Source: Verrucomicrobiaceae bacterium (GTDB lineage: Bacteria; Verrucomicrobiota; Verrucomicrobiia; Verrucomicrobiales; Verrucomicrobiaceae). Taken from it: a stretch of 64,000 nt of DNA. Below the pieces are notes generated by a model. That model made no database searches. It had not been told where the DNA came from and saw only the letters and a program-made list of their open reading frames with translations. The stretch spans positions 186,001-250,000 of the forward strand of contig JAEUHN010000029.1 of the NCBI GenBank assembly GCA_016795365.1. The letters are read 5' to 3'. Made by a program: the position numbers and the translations under genes. Below are positions 18,456 to 27,575 of this stretch, piece by piece. The first letter of the stretch is position 1. Each line of letters opens with the position of its first letter.

Positions 18456-19808
18456 ATGCGCCTCACGCTTCTTCTTGCTTCACTTTTTCTCGCGCAGTCG
18501 GCGCTCGCTGCACCGCCCAACATCATCCTCATGATGGCGGATGACTTTGGTTACGAATGCGTCTCCGCCAATGGTGGCGAGTCCTACCAGACTCCGAACC
18601 TTGATCGTCTTGCCGCCACCGGTATGCGGTTTGAGCACTGCCATGCCCAGCCTTTGTGCACACCTACTCGCGTGCAGCTCATGACGGGTCGATACAACGT
18701 GCGTAACTACATCAACTTCGGCACGCTGCTGCGCTCGGAGATCACCTTTGGCACGTTGTTCAAGAACGCTGGCTACGCGACCGCCGTGTGCGGCAAATGG
18801 CAGCTCGGACGCGAGGTGGATTCGCCGCAGCACTTTGGCTTCGATGAATCCCTGCTCTGGCAGCACACGCGTCGCCCGCCACGCTACGCCAATGCGGGCC
18901 TCGAACTCAATGGCGTGGAGAAGCAGTATCCCGAGGGCAGTTATGGACCGAAGGTGATCAATGATTTCGCGCTCGACTTCATCACGCGGAACAAGGCGAA
19001 GTCCTTCTTCCTCTACTACCCGTTCATGCTGACACACAACCCGTTCCAGCCCACGCCGGACAGCCCGGACTGGGACCCGAAGACGAACAGCGAGAAAGCT
19101 CAACAGGCTGACAAGCACTTCGCTGACATGGTGGCCTACATGGACAAGATGATCGGGTTGCTGGATGCGAAGCTGGGCGAACTGGGCATCCGCGACAACA
19201 CGTTGCTGCTGTTCCTCGGTGACAACGGCACGAACAAGGGCATCACCAGCCGCTTCAAAGGCAGCGACTACAAAGGTGGCAAGGGCTCAACCGTGCAAAA
19301 CGGACACCACGTTCCCCTCATCGCGAGCTGGCCGGCCGTGATGAAGCAGGGTCGTGTGAACCAGGACCTCATCAGCAGTGCGGACTTTCTACCCACGATC
19401 TGCCAGGCAGCAGACATCGCGGTGCCGCAGGGCGTTGATGGCATCAGCTTTTTGCCGCAATTGCGTGGCGAAAGCGGCACTCCACGAGAGTCGATCTACA
19501 TGTGGTATTCACCACGCCAGAGCCGGGACATGACGGTGCGCGAATCGGTCTTCAATCATGGCTACAAGCTTTACCGCACCGGCGAGTTCTACGACTTGTC
19601 CGCCGATCCATGGGAGACCAAGGCGATGAACTCGACCGCACTCACCAGCGTGGAATCCGAAGCCAGGGCGAAGCTCCAGACCGCGCTCGACCAGTTCAAC
19701 GCCGCCCGGCCTTCGGTGCTCGATGAAGAGTTCAAGAAACGCGGTCCCGCTGACGAAGGTGAGGATGCGCCGAAGAAAAAGAGGAAGGGCAAAGACAAGA
19801 CCAAGTAA
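18456..19808 (+). CDS. Secreted family-S1 sulfatase (4), K-rich tail
   Basis: A 450-residue sulfatase. ATG 18456 begins a textbook signal peptide (MRLTLLLASLFLAQSALA); a TTG at 18429 overlapping the previous stop is possible but less likely. S1 signatures: MADDFGYECV (Asp29, Asp30), formylglycine site C68-T-P-T-R with QLMTG, CGKWQLG (Gln instead of the usual His after Trp), and FLGDNGT. The W-Q change in the GKWH element is uncommon and may alter substrate binding. The protein ends in a charged lysine-rich tail (PKKKRKGKDKTK). It sits in the middle of the plus-strand sulfatase run. Confidence 0.91.
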   Translation: MRLTLLLASLFLAQSALAAPPNIILMMADDFGYECVSANGGESYQTPNLDRLAATGMRFEHCHAQPLCTPTRVQLMTGRYNVRNYINFGTLLRSEITFGTLFKNAGYATAVCGKWQLGREVDSPQHFGFDESLLWQHTRRPPRYANAGLELNGVEKQYPEGSYGPKVINDFALDFITRNKAKSFFLYYPFMLTHNPFQPTPDSPDWDPKTNSEKAQQADKHFADMVAYMDKMIGLLDAKLGELGIRDNTLLLFLGDNGTNKGITSRFKGSDYKGGKGSTVQNGHHVPLIASWPAVMKQGRVNQDLISSADFLPTICQAADIAVPQGVDGISFLPQLRGESGTPRESIYMWYSPRQSRDMTVRESVFNHGYKLYRTGEFYDLSADPWETKAMNSTALTSVESEARAKLQTALDQFNAARPSVLDEEFKKRGPADEGEDAPKKKRKGKDKTK

Positions 19809-19886
19809 CTCTGTCGCACCTTGCGCCCGATCCTTTGCGAACTCGCCTCCAACCACCTCATTACCTATCTCCATCGGCATTCCACC

Positions 19887-21770
19887 ATGCGCTGTTTTGT
19901 CCTCTCCTTGCTCCTCATTCTCACTTCGTCCCTGCAAGCGAAGCAGCCCAACGTGATCATTCTTTTCATCGACGATCTCGGCTACGCAGACATCGGTCCT
20001 TTCGGTGCGACGAAGCAGAAGACACCCCATCTCGATCGCATGGCACGCGAGGGCATGAAGCTCACCAGCTTCTATGCCGCGCCGGTTTGCAGTGTGTCTC
20101 GCGCTCAGATGATGACCGGGTGCTATGGCGCACGTGTGTCAGTGCCTGGTGTGTATCCACCAGGCAGTCGGAACGGGCTCAACCCCGCGGAGACCACCAT
20201 CGCCGAGCATCTCAAGAAGCAAGGCTATGCCACACAGTGCGTCGGTAAATGGCACCTCGGCGATCAACCTCCCTTCCTGCCCACGAAGCAAGGCTTCGAT
20301 CACTACCTCGGCATTCCCTACTCGAATGACATGCAGAAGACCGCCACGGTGAATGGTCAGCGTGTGGTTCCGCTCGTTCGCGATGAGCAAGTCGAGCGTC
20401 TTCTTGTCGAGGAGGACCAGGATCGCATCGAGGAAATCTACACCGATGAAGCTGTGAAATTCATCCGCGCTCACCAGAACGATCCTTTCTTCCTCTACTT
20501 CCCTCACACGGCGGTGCATACGCCTATTCATCCTGGCAAGGCCTTTCAAGGCAGCTCGCAAAACGGGCGCTTTGGCGACTGGGTGCAGGAGGTGGACTGG
20601 AGCGTGGGGCGGGTGCTCGATACCTTGCGCGAACTCAAGCTCGACGCAAACACGCTGGTTATCTTCACCAGCGACAATGGCCCCTGGCTGATCAAAGGCC
20701 CTGACGGTGGCAGTGCCTTGCCTCTGCGCGGTGGTAAAGGCAGCACCTGGGAAGGCGGCGTGCGCGTGCCCACCCTCGCGTGGTGGCCGGGCAAAATCGC
20801 TCCCGGCAGCGTGTGCGACGCCGTTGCCGGGACCATCGATGTCCTGCCCACGTGTGTGAACATCGCTGGAGGCAAGGTCCCATCCGATCCCGTGATCGAT
20901 GGCCGAGATCTCACTCCCCTGCTCTTTGGCCAGGCGAAGGAATCGCAGCGCGAAGCGCACTACTACTTCGCCAGCTACAATCTTCAGGCCGTGCGCCAGG
21001 GACCGTGGAAACTCGCGCTCATGACCCAGGCTGAGACGAAGAAATCCGGCCCTGCCGAGGACTCCAAGATCAACCCTCGTCTTTACAACCTGGATCAAGA
21101 GATCAACGAGCAGACCAACCTCGCGGCCCAGCACCCGGACATCGTCACCAAGCTCACATCGCTGGCGAACCGGATGACGGCTGAGATCGGAGGCAACGAA
21201 CCCAAGGCCCGTCGCCCTGCGGGTGAGGTGGAGAATCCCGTCACGCTTTATCCCACCAGCGATGCGCCTCGCGAGAAGAAGTCCGATGCCGCCAAGACAG
21301 CGAGCAAGCCCGTGGCGCTGGAAGCTCTCAAGCCAGGCGACTCGCTCGACTCGAACCATGCCCCACAGATTGCCAAGAAGCCCTTCACTCTCACCTGTGG
21401 AATCGCGACTTCTCAACGCCATGCCATCCTCGTGGCCCACGGAGGTGCCAGCACTGGCTACGCCCTTCACCTGAGTGACGGTCAACTCACGTGGACCGTC
21501 CGCCACGGCAAAACAGAGTCCCACACCCAAACGCCATTCCCTGGAGACGGCAAACCGCATCGCATCACAGCCACGCTGGCGAAAGACGGAACCCTTTCCG
21601 TGCAGGTGGACGACTCGCCAGCCAGCTCATCGAAAGCCCCAGGACTCATCCTTGGCCAGCCGAAGGAAGACTTCTGCGTCGGCTTCGACAACAAAGTCCC
21701 AGTGACCAGCTACCCGGCAAAGAGCAGGTTCGAGGGCAGCCTCACCGGACTGCGTGTGTCGATGCCGTGA
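19887..21770 (+). CDS. Secreted sulfatase (5) with variant site and LamG-like domain
   Basis: A 627-residue protein; ATG 19887 starts the signal peptide (MRCFVLSLLLILTSSLQA). The S1 core has FIDDLGYADIG (Asp29, Asp30), GKWHLGD and FTSDNGP. The formylglycine motif reads C68-S-V-S-R: Val replaces the Pro or Ala expected in C-x-[PA]-x-R. The codons (tgc agt gtg tct cgc, 20089-20103) are clear. The C-terminal 150 residues or so form a beta-rich, LamG/concanavalin-like domain (for example GYALHLSDGQLTWTVRHG and FCVGFDNK), probably carbohydrate binding. The core resembles sulfatase 8, sharing GIPYSND. If the variant site is not modified, this may be an inactive or differently matured enzyme. Confidence 0.88.
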   Translation: MRCFVLSLLLILTSSLQAKQPNVIILFIDDLGYADIGPFGATKQKTPHLDRMAREGMKLTSFYAAPVCSVSRAQMMTGCYGARVSVPGVYPPGSRNGLNPAETTIAEHLKKQGYATQCVGKWHLGDQPPFLPTKQGFDHYLGIPYSNDMQKTATVNGQRVVPLVRDEQVERLLVEEDQDRIEEIYTDEAVKFIRAHQNDPFFLYFPHTAVHTPIHPGKAFQGSSQNGRFGDWVQEVDWSVGRVLDTLRELKLDANTLVIFTSDNGPWLIKGPDGGSALPLRGGKGSTWEGGVRVPTLAWWPGKIAPGSVCDAVAGTIDVLPTCVNIAGGKVPSDPVIDGRDLTPLLFGQAKESQREAHYYFASYNLQAVRQGPWKLALMTQAETKKSGPAEDSKINPRLYNLDQEINEQTNLAAQHPDIVTKLTSLANRMTAEIGGNEPKARRPAGEVENPVTLYPTSDAPREKKSDAAKTASKPVALEALKPGDSLDSNHAPQIAKKPFTLTCGIATSQRHAILVAHGGASTGYALHLSDGQLTWTVRHGKTESHTQTPFPGDGKPHRITATLAKDGTLSVQVDDSPASSSKAPGLILGQPKEDFCVGFDNKVPVTSYPAKSRFEGSLTGLRVSMP

Positions 21771-21818
21771 ATCGCAGATCGGTGACAAGCATCATCCGAT
21801 GCCAGCGTTGATCGCCGC

Positions 21819-24407
21819 ATGAAGTTTCTCTCGGTCCTGCTGCTCCTCATCTCTTCCACGCTCGTCCTTGCGCAAGAACCTGCGCCGAAGGCCAAAGCGA
21901 AAGGCAAAGGCAAAGCGAAAGCGGGTGCTGTTCCGCCACGCCTGACGATGCCACTGACGGCTCTCTTCCCCGCCAAAGATCCCGCGAAGCACCGCGACTT
22001 CCCTGATCTCTGCGTGGACAACGCGACGGGTGTCTGGGTGACTTACATCGAGCATGATGGTCAGGCGGATGTGCTGCATTTGGCGAAACGTGAAGCCGCA
22101 GCACTCAAGCACCAAACCGCTGTCTCACAGCCAGGTGTGCTGCATCAGCCAGCCATTGCAGCCGACGGCGCGAGCGGTGTGTGGTGCTTCTGGGGACAGG
22201 TAAATGCGAAAGACGTCGTCACCCTGCGGGCTCGACGATTCATCAAAGGCAAGCTGGAGGATGAAGTGGAACTCGCTGCCACATCGGACGCAGGCAACAG
22301 CTTCGCCGATGCAGCCACGGATGCTTCGGGACGTGTGTGGGTGACGTGGCAGGAAGTTCGCCCCGGTGCCTCTAGCATCTGGACAAGGCATTACTCACCC
22401 GACTCTTCGAAGTGGAGCGATCCCATCCGCGTCTCCCAGGCCAAGAGCGGCGGCAACTGGGAGCCACGTCTCGCCTTTGCCGAGGGCAAGGCTTGGATCG
22501 TCTATGACAGCTCGGAAGGCAGCGAGTTTAACCTCCGCCTCGCCTCGGTCACGACTGAGGGCCAGGTGGATGATCGAGTGCTGCTCGCAACGCCAGAGTA
22601 TGAAGCCCGCGCCTCGATCTCCAGCGATCGCAAAGGCGGGCTCTGGATCGCGGCGGAGCGAGGTCGCGAACAATGGGGCCAGGACTCTCGCGGGCATGAG
22701 AACGAATTCGGCTTCAATGCACACAAACGGCTCTTGCTCGGTCGCTATGACATCGCAAAGGCCACCTTCACCGAGGTGCCCGTGCCTGACCATGGCAGAC
22801 CCACTCCCGCGCCTGATCCGAGTCCTGGCTATGCGGTGAACGTGCCTTCCGTCTGCGTGCGCGAAGGCGTGGTGTGGCTGAGCTATCGTTACTTCGCAGG
22901 AGCTTTGTGGCGCGGAGCGATGCTGCGATTCAAGCCCGAATCCCGCGAATGGTCAGAGCCTGCCGCTTTGCCCAACAGCACCATGGGACAGGATCGCCAT
23001 CAAGAGCTGTTCCTCGGTCCTCGAGGTGGACTGTGGGCCACCTGGCCATCGGACCTGCGCACCACGAAGCAAAGCGGCATTTCGGGTGTGTATGTCGGCC
23101 TCGTGAAAACCGATGCCGAACTGCCGCTTCTGCCCGCCGAACCCGAGGCGTCCATCGCTCATGCTCCCGCACCGAAACCATACTTCAACGAGCCCACGCC
23201 CCCACGCCCGCTCACGGAGCATCACACCTGGACGATCGGCGGCAAGACCTACCGCCTTGTCTGGGGCGATCTGCATCGACACACGGACATCTCAAACTGC
23301 CGCACAGGCTTCGACGGCTGCGTGCTGGAGGCTTATCGCTACGCCTACGACATGGCGGGACTCGACTTCCTTGGCACCTCGGACCACACGGACATCGGCA
23401 AGGTGTATGCGCCCTATGAATGGTGGCACACCCAGCGCCAGGTGGATGTCTTCCACGCGCCGGGAGAGTTCGCTTCGCTCTACGCCTATGAACGCGAACA
23501 AGTCTTTCCCTGGGGCCATCGCAATGTCGTCTTCGCCAATCGCGGTGGACCCATCGTTTACATCCAGCGCCAGAACTACCGTTCGTCCATCTGGCAGGAG
23601 AAGTTGCCCATCGGTCCAGGCTTGATGCAGATCCAGCCATCGGAGTTGTGGGAAGTCCTCAAGCGCTACGATCATCCGTGCGCCATCATCAGTCACACAG
23701 GTGCCACGGGCATGGGCACCGACTGGACCAAGTATGAGAAAGGCATCGACAACACCTTCGAAAACACGGTTGAGATCTTCCAGGGCGCACGCGTGAGCTA
23801 CGAGGGTCTCGGATTGCCGCAGCCCACGGTGGGCCTTCGCCAGGGCGAGCCCTACACGCCTGCAAATCAAGCCATTGGCAATCACCCCATGCCTCCGGGC
23901 GTGATCACGGATTTCGACTCCGGCTACAAGCAGCCCCAGGGCTTCAACAATGGCGTGTATCAGAAAGCCCTCGCCGTCGGTCACAAGCTCAGCGTCTTCG
24001 CCTCCAGCGATCACATTGCCACCCACACCTCCTTCGGCGGTGTGTATGTGGAAAATTTCACGCGTGGAGGCATCATCGCAGGATTCAAGGCCCGTCGCAC
24101 CTGTGCGGCGACGGACAAGATTTTTGTCGAACTCAGCATCGGTGGCCACCTGATGGGCGAGGTCTTTGAGTCTCATGACAAGCCAGCTCTCACGATCCAC
24201 ATCGAAGGCACCGCTCCGATCAAACGCATCACCATCGTGCGCAACGAAAGCGATCTACACACCTTCGAACCTCATGCGAAATCGGTCAGCGAGACGTGGA
24301 CCGATGCGTCGCCGGTGAGTGGCGAAAACCGCTACTACCTCCGCATTGAGCAAACCGATGGCAACATGGCGTGGTCCTCGCCGTTGTGGATGACCTTCAA
24401 GCCTTAA
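21819..24407 (+). CDS. Secreted two-part protein, beta-propeller-like plus PHP/DUF3604-like domain
   Basis: An 862-residue exported protein (signal peptide 1-18) with a lysine/alanine/glycine-rich stretch immediately after cleavage (about 22-36, PKAKAKGKGKAKAG). Residues of about 45-440 contain repeated beta units with Trp- and Asp-rich loops (GVWVTYIEHDG, GVWCFWGQ, GRVWVTWQE, GGLWIAAERG, GGLWATWPS), suggesting a propeller. Residues from about 475 hold a PHP-type metallohydrolase signature, GDLHRHTDIS near 482 and TSDHTD near 519, with a later ISHTGA near 624; this pattern is typical of DUF3604/PHP-like proteins. The chemistry is unknown: a metal-dependent phosphoesterase is one possibility. 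It lies in the sulfatase operon with short gaps on either side. Confidence 0.72.
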   Translation: MKFLSVLLLLISSTLVLAQEPAPKAKAKGKGKAKAGAVPPRLTMPLTALFPAKDPAKHRDFPDLCVDNATGVWVTYIEHDGQADVLHLAKREAAALKHQTAVSQPGVLHQPAIAADGASGVWCFWGQVNAKDVVTLRARRFIKGKLEDEVELAATSDAGNSFADAATDASGRVWVTWQEVRPGASSIWTRHYSPDSSKWSDPIRVSQAKSGGNWEPRLAFAEGKAWIVYDSSEGSEFNLRLASVTTEGQVDDRVLLATPEYEARASISSDRKGGLWIAAERGREQWGQDSRGHENEFGFNAHKRLLLGRYDIAKATFTEVPVPDHGRPTPAPDPSPGYAVNVPSVCVREGVVWLSYRYFAGALWRGAMLRFKPESREWSEPAALPNSTMGQDRHQELFLGPRGGLWATWPSDLRTTKQSGISGVYVGLVKTDAELPLLPAEPEASIAHAPAPKPYFNEPTPPRPLTEHHTWTIGGKTYRLVWGDLHRHTDISNCRTGFDGCVLEAYRYAYDMAGLDFLGTSDHTDIGKVYAPYEWWHTQRQVDVFHAPGEFASLYAYEREQVFPWGHRNVVFANRGGPIVYIQRQNYRSSIWQEKLPIGPGLMQIQPSELWEVLKRYDHPCAIISHTGATGMGTDWTKYEKGIDNTFENTVEIFQGARVSYEGLGLPQPTVGLRQGEPYTPANQAIGNHPMPPGVITDFDSGYKQPQGFNNGVYQKALAVGHKLSVFASSDHIATHTSFGGVYVENFTRGGIIAGFKARRTCAATDKIFVELSIGGHLMGEVFESHDKPALTIHIEGTAPIKRITIVRNESDLHTFEPHAKSVSETWTDASPVSGENRYYLRIEQTDGNMAWSSPLWMTFKP

Positions 24408-24423
24408 GTCTCCCGCCATCGCC

Positions 24424-25917
24424 ATGCGCTTCGCGTTGCTCCTCTCGCTCATCACCGTGCTCTCGTCTTTTGCCGCCGAGAAACGCCCGAACTTCCTCTT
24501 CGTCCTCGTCGATGACCAGTCGCCGATGGATTTGAAGATCTACAATCCCAAGTCCGAACTCCAGACGCCCAACATCGACCGCCTCGCGGCCCAAGGCATG
24601 GTCTTCGACGGAGCCTACCACATGGGCTCATCGCTCGGTGCCGTGTGCACGCCTTCGCGCCACATGATCATGAGTGGACGCACGGTGTGGCATCTGCCCG
24701 TCTCGCCCTGGGCCGCCAAGACCAGCCCGCCCAACCTTGAGCAGAACACCATCCCCGCAGTCTTCAATCGCGCAGGCTACGCGACGATGCGCACCTGCAA
24801 ACAAGGCAATAGCTACGAGGCCGCGAACAAGCTCTTCACCGTCCGTCACGATGCATCAAAACGCGGCGGCACCGATGAGTCCGGCAGCGCGTGGCATGCC
24901 GAACGCGTGCTCGACTACCTCACGGATCGCACCACCACGAAGGACTCGAAGCCCTTCCTCATCTACTTCGGCTTCTCCCACCCCCACGACACTCGCGACG
25001 GCAAGCCCGAGCTGCTGGCCAAATACGGAGCCACCAACCACGCCGACCCGGCGACTCTGCCTTCGTTGCACTCGAACCAGCCCGCGCTGCCTCCGAGCTA
25101 CCTCAGCGCCCATCCCTTCGATACCACGCATTCCGATGTGCGTGACGAAGTGGATGTCAGCGGCGTCTGGAAGCACCGCGACGAAGCCAGCATTCGAAAC
25201 GAACTCGGCCGTGAGTTCGCGTGCAGCGAGAACATCGACATCCAGTTGGGCCGCGTCTTGAAACGTCTGGAGGACATGGGCGAACTCGACAACACCTACA
25301 TCTTCTATACCGCTGATCACGGCATCTCGATTGGTCGCCACGGTCTGATGGGAAAACAGAACCTCTATCAGCACACATGGCGCGTGCCCTTCATCGTGAA
25401 AGGACCAGGGATCAAGCCTGGTAGCCGCGTTGAGGGCAACATCTACCTGCTCGATGTGCTCGCCACGCTTTGCGATCTCGCCAGCATTCAGGCACCTGAA
25501 ACGAATGAAGGTCTGAGCTTCAAGCCAGTCCTCCAAGGCTCGCGCACCACCACGCGTGATGTGCTTTATGGTGCCTACGCTGGAGGCAGCAAACCGGGCA
25601 TGAGAAGCGTGAAGCACGGCGACTGGAAGCTGATCCAATACGAAGCCCCGGATCGCAAAGTCAGCGAGACTCAACTCTTCAATCTGGCCGCCAATCCTGA
25701 TGAGTTTCTGAAGGAACATGGCAAGTCCGAGGCGATGCAGACCAACCTCGCCAGCGATCCCAAGCACGCGGCCAAGCTGGCTGAAATGCAGGCCTTGCTG
25801 CTGGCCGAGATGCGGCGTCTGGACGATCCCTGGCGCTTCTCCAATCAACCCGACGATCATCTTCCCGAACCTCCCAAGCCCGCCGCCAAAGGAAAAGGCA
25901 AGGGCAAGACCAAATAA
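24424..25917 (+). CDS. Secreted family-S1 sulfatase (6), K/G tail
   Basis: A 497-residue sulfatase with a signal peptide (1-18). S1 elements: VLVDDQSPMD (Asp30, Asp31), formylglycine site C75-T-P-S-R followed by HMIMSG, and FYTADHGISIGRHGLMGKQNLYQHTWRVPF, which resembles choline-sulfatase and heparan-type sulfatases rather than the ADDxGY-type neighbours. Instead of GKWH it has CKQGN at the corresponding place, suggesting a different sulfated sugar from the others. The C-terminus is a short lysine/glycine tail (AAKGKGKGKTK). It follows the PHP-like gene by 16 bases and precedes sulfatase 7 by 9. Confidence 0.91.
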   Translation: MRFALLLSLITVLSSFAAEKRPNFLFVLVDDQSPMDLKIYNPKSELQTPNIDRLAAQGMVFDGAYHMGSSLGAVCTPSRHMIMSGRTVWHLPVSPWAAKTSPPNLEQNTIPAVFNRAGYATMRTCKQGNSYEAANKLFTVRHDASKRGGTDESGSAWHAERVLDYLTDRTTTKDSKPFLIYFGFSHPHDTRDGKPELLAKYGATNHADPATLPSLHSNQPALPPSYLSAHPFDTTHSDVRDEVDVSGVWKHRDEASIRNELGREFACSENIDIQLGRVLKRLEDMGELDNTYIFYTADHGISIGRHGLMGKQNLYQHTWRVPFIVKGPGIKPGSRVEGNIYLLDVLATLCDLASIQAPETNEGLSFKPVLQGSRTTTRDVLYGAYAGGSKPGMRSVKHGDWKLIQYEAPDRKVSETQLFNLAANPDEFLKEHGKSEAMQTNLASDPKHAAKLAEMQALLLAEMRRLDDPWRFSNQPDDHLPEPPKPAAKGKGKGKTK

Positions 25918-25926
25918 CGACTTCTC

Positions 25927-27567
25927 ATGAATCTCCGGCTGCTCGCACTTCTGCTCTCAACCTTGGTCGTCACGTCCTCGTTTGCGGCCTCGAAACCCAA
26001 CGTCGTCTTCATCCTCGCTGACGATCTCGGCTACTCGGACCTCGGCTGCTACGGCGGCGACATCGCCACGCCTAACCTCGACTCACTGGCGAAGAATGGC
26101 CTGCGCTTCACCCAGTTCTACAACACCGCTCGCTGCTGGCCTACGCGCGGTGCGCTGATGACCGGCTACTACGCGCAGCAGATCCATCGCGATGCTTTGC
26201 CCGGTGTCGGCGGCGGTGGTCAGGGCGTGCGTCAGCAGTGGGCGCGCTTGCTGCCAGATTTCCTCAAGCCCGCAGGCTACAGGTGCTACCACAGCGGCAA
26301 GTGGCACATCGACGGCAAGGTTCTCGACGGCGGCTTCGACCGCTCGCTCGACATGAAGAATCAGGGCAACTTCTTCACCTCGGCTGGCAACTCGATCGAC
26401 GATGTGGCAGTGAAACCACCCGCCGACGAAAATGGCTACTACGCGACCATCGCCACGGCAGATCACGCGATCGAATGCCTGAAGGATCACGCCGCGAATT
26501 TCAAAGATCGACCCTTCTTCCACTACATCCCGTTCATTGCGCCGCACTTCCCGCTCCACGCCTTGCCTGAGGACATTGCGAAGTATCGCGACAAGTATCT
26601 TGCCGGCTGGGAAGCCATGCGCGCTGCACGTTTTGCGAAGCAAAAAGAGATGGGCATCACCAACACGACGCTCTCAGCTCTCGAGCGGGAGGTCGGTCCT
26701 CCGTATGCCTTCCCGGATGCCATGGAGAAGCTCGGCTCTGGTGAGGTGAATCGTCCGCTGCCATGGAGCGAGCTGACCGAAGAGCAGCGTCGTTTCCAGG
26801 CCACGAAGATGGCCATACACGCCGCGATGGTGGACCGCATGGACCAGGAAATCGGCATCATCATCACGCAGCTCAAAGCGATGAATGCCTTCGAAAACAC
26901 GCTCATCTTCTTCGCTTCCGACAATGGTGCCAGCGCCGAGATCATGGTGCGCAACGGCGGCCATGATCCGAAGGCCGAGCCCGGCAGCACGGCGACGTAT
27001 CTTTGCCTTGGGCCCGGCTTCTCCAGCGCGTGCAACACACCGCATCGTCGCCACAAAACCTGGGTCCATGAAGGCGGCATCAGCACGCCGCTCATCGCGC
27101 ATTGGCCTGCGGGGATGAGCGCGAAGAATGAACTGCGCCACACACCTGCGCACGTCATCGACATCGTGCCCACTGTGCTCGAACTCGCGGGCATCCAGAA
27201 GCCCACGGAGTGGAAAGGTGAGCCCATTCCGCCCGCGCCCGGCAAGAGTCTCGTGCCTGCCTTTGCCAAAGACGAAACCATCGCTCGTGACAGCCTCTGG
27301 TGGCTTCACGAAGACAACCGCGCGGTGCGCGTGGGCGACTTCAAGCTCGTCGCCGCCAAAGGTGACCCCTGGGAGCTTTACGATCTCAAGACGGATCGCG
27401 CCGAGCAGCACAACCTCGCCGCTCAGATGCCCGAGAAGGTGAAGGAACTCGAGCAGGTCTGGCAGAAGCAGACCGATGACTTCACCGCCCTCGTGAAGAA
27501 GACCCTCGCCAATCAGCCCCAACCCAAAGGCGGGAAGGGGAAGGGTAAAGGCAAGGGCAAGAAGTGA
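25927..27567 (+). CDS. Secreted family-S1 sulfatase (7), K/G tail
   Basis: A 546-residue sulfatase with a signal peptide (1-20). S1 elements: LADDLGYSDLGCYGG (Asp32, Asp33), formylglycine site C70-W-P-T-R with ALMTG, SGKWHIDG and FASDNGAS. It is a paralog of sulfatase 2: both have LRFTQFYNTARC before the active site, a C-terminal third with THRRHKTWVHEGGISTPL-like sequence and a glycine-lysine tail. Here the tail is the most extreme of the cluster, about 13 residues of only Gly and Lys (KGGKGKGKGKGKK). The stop codon overlaps a possible GTG start of the next sulfatase, so the two are tightly coupled. Confidence 0.92.
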   Translation: MNLRLLALLLSTLVVTSSFAASKPNVVFILADDLGYSDLGCYGGDIATPNLDSLAKNGLRFTQFYNTARCWPTRGALMTGYYAQQIHRDALPGVGGGGQGVRQQWARLLPDFLKPAGYRCYHSGKWHIDGKVLDGGFDRSLDMKNQGNFFTSAGNSIDDVAVKPPADENGYYATIATADHAIECLKDHAANFKDRPFFHYIPFIAPHFPLHALPEDIAKYRDKYLAGWEAMRAARFAKQKEMGITNTTLSALEREVGPPYAFPDAMEKLGSGEVNRPLPWSELTEEQRRFQATKMAIHAAMVDRMDQEIGIIITQLKAMNAFENTLIFFASDNGASAEIMVRNGGHDPKAEPGSTATYLCLGPGFSSACNTPHRRHKTWVHEGGISTPLIAHWPAGMSAKNELRHTPAHVIDIVPTVLELAGIQKPTEWKGEPIPPAPGKSLVPAFAKDETIARDSLWWLHEDNRAVRVGDFKLVAAKGDPWELYDLKTDRAEQHNLAAQMPEKVKELEQVWQKQTDDFTALVKKTLANQPQPKGGKGKGKGKGKK

Positions 27568-27575
27568 GTCAGCTC

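Noticed and set aside
20139-21560. A 473-codon minus-strand frame over sulfatase 5
   Set aside because: Shadow of GC-rich codon use; no recognisable protein features.
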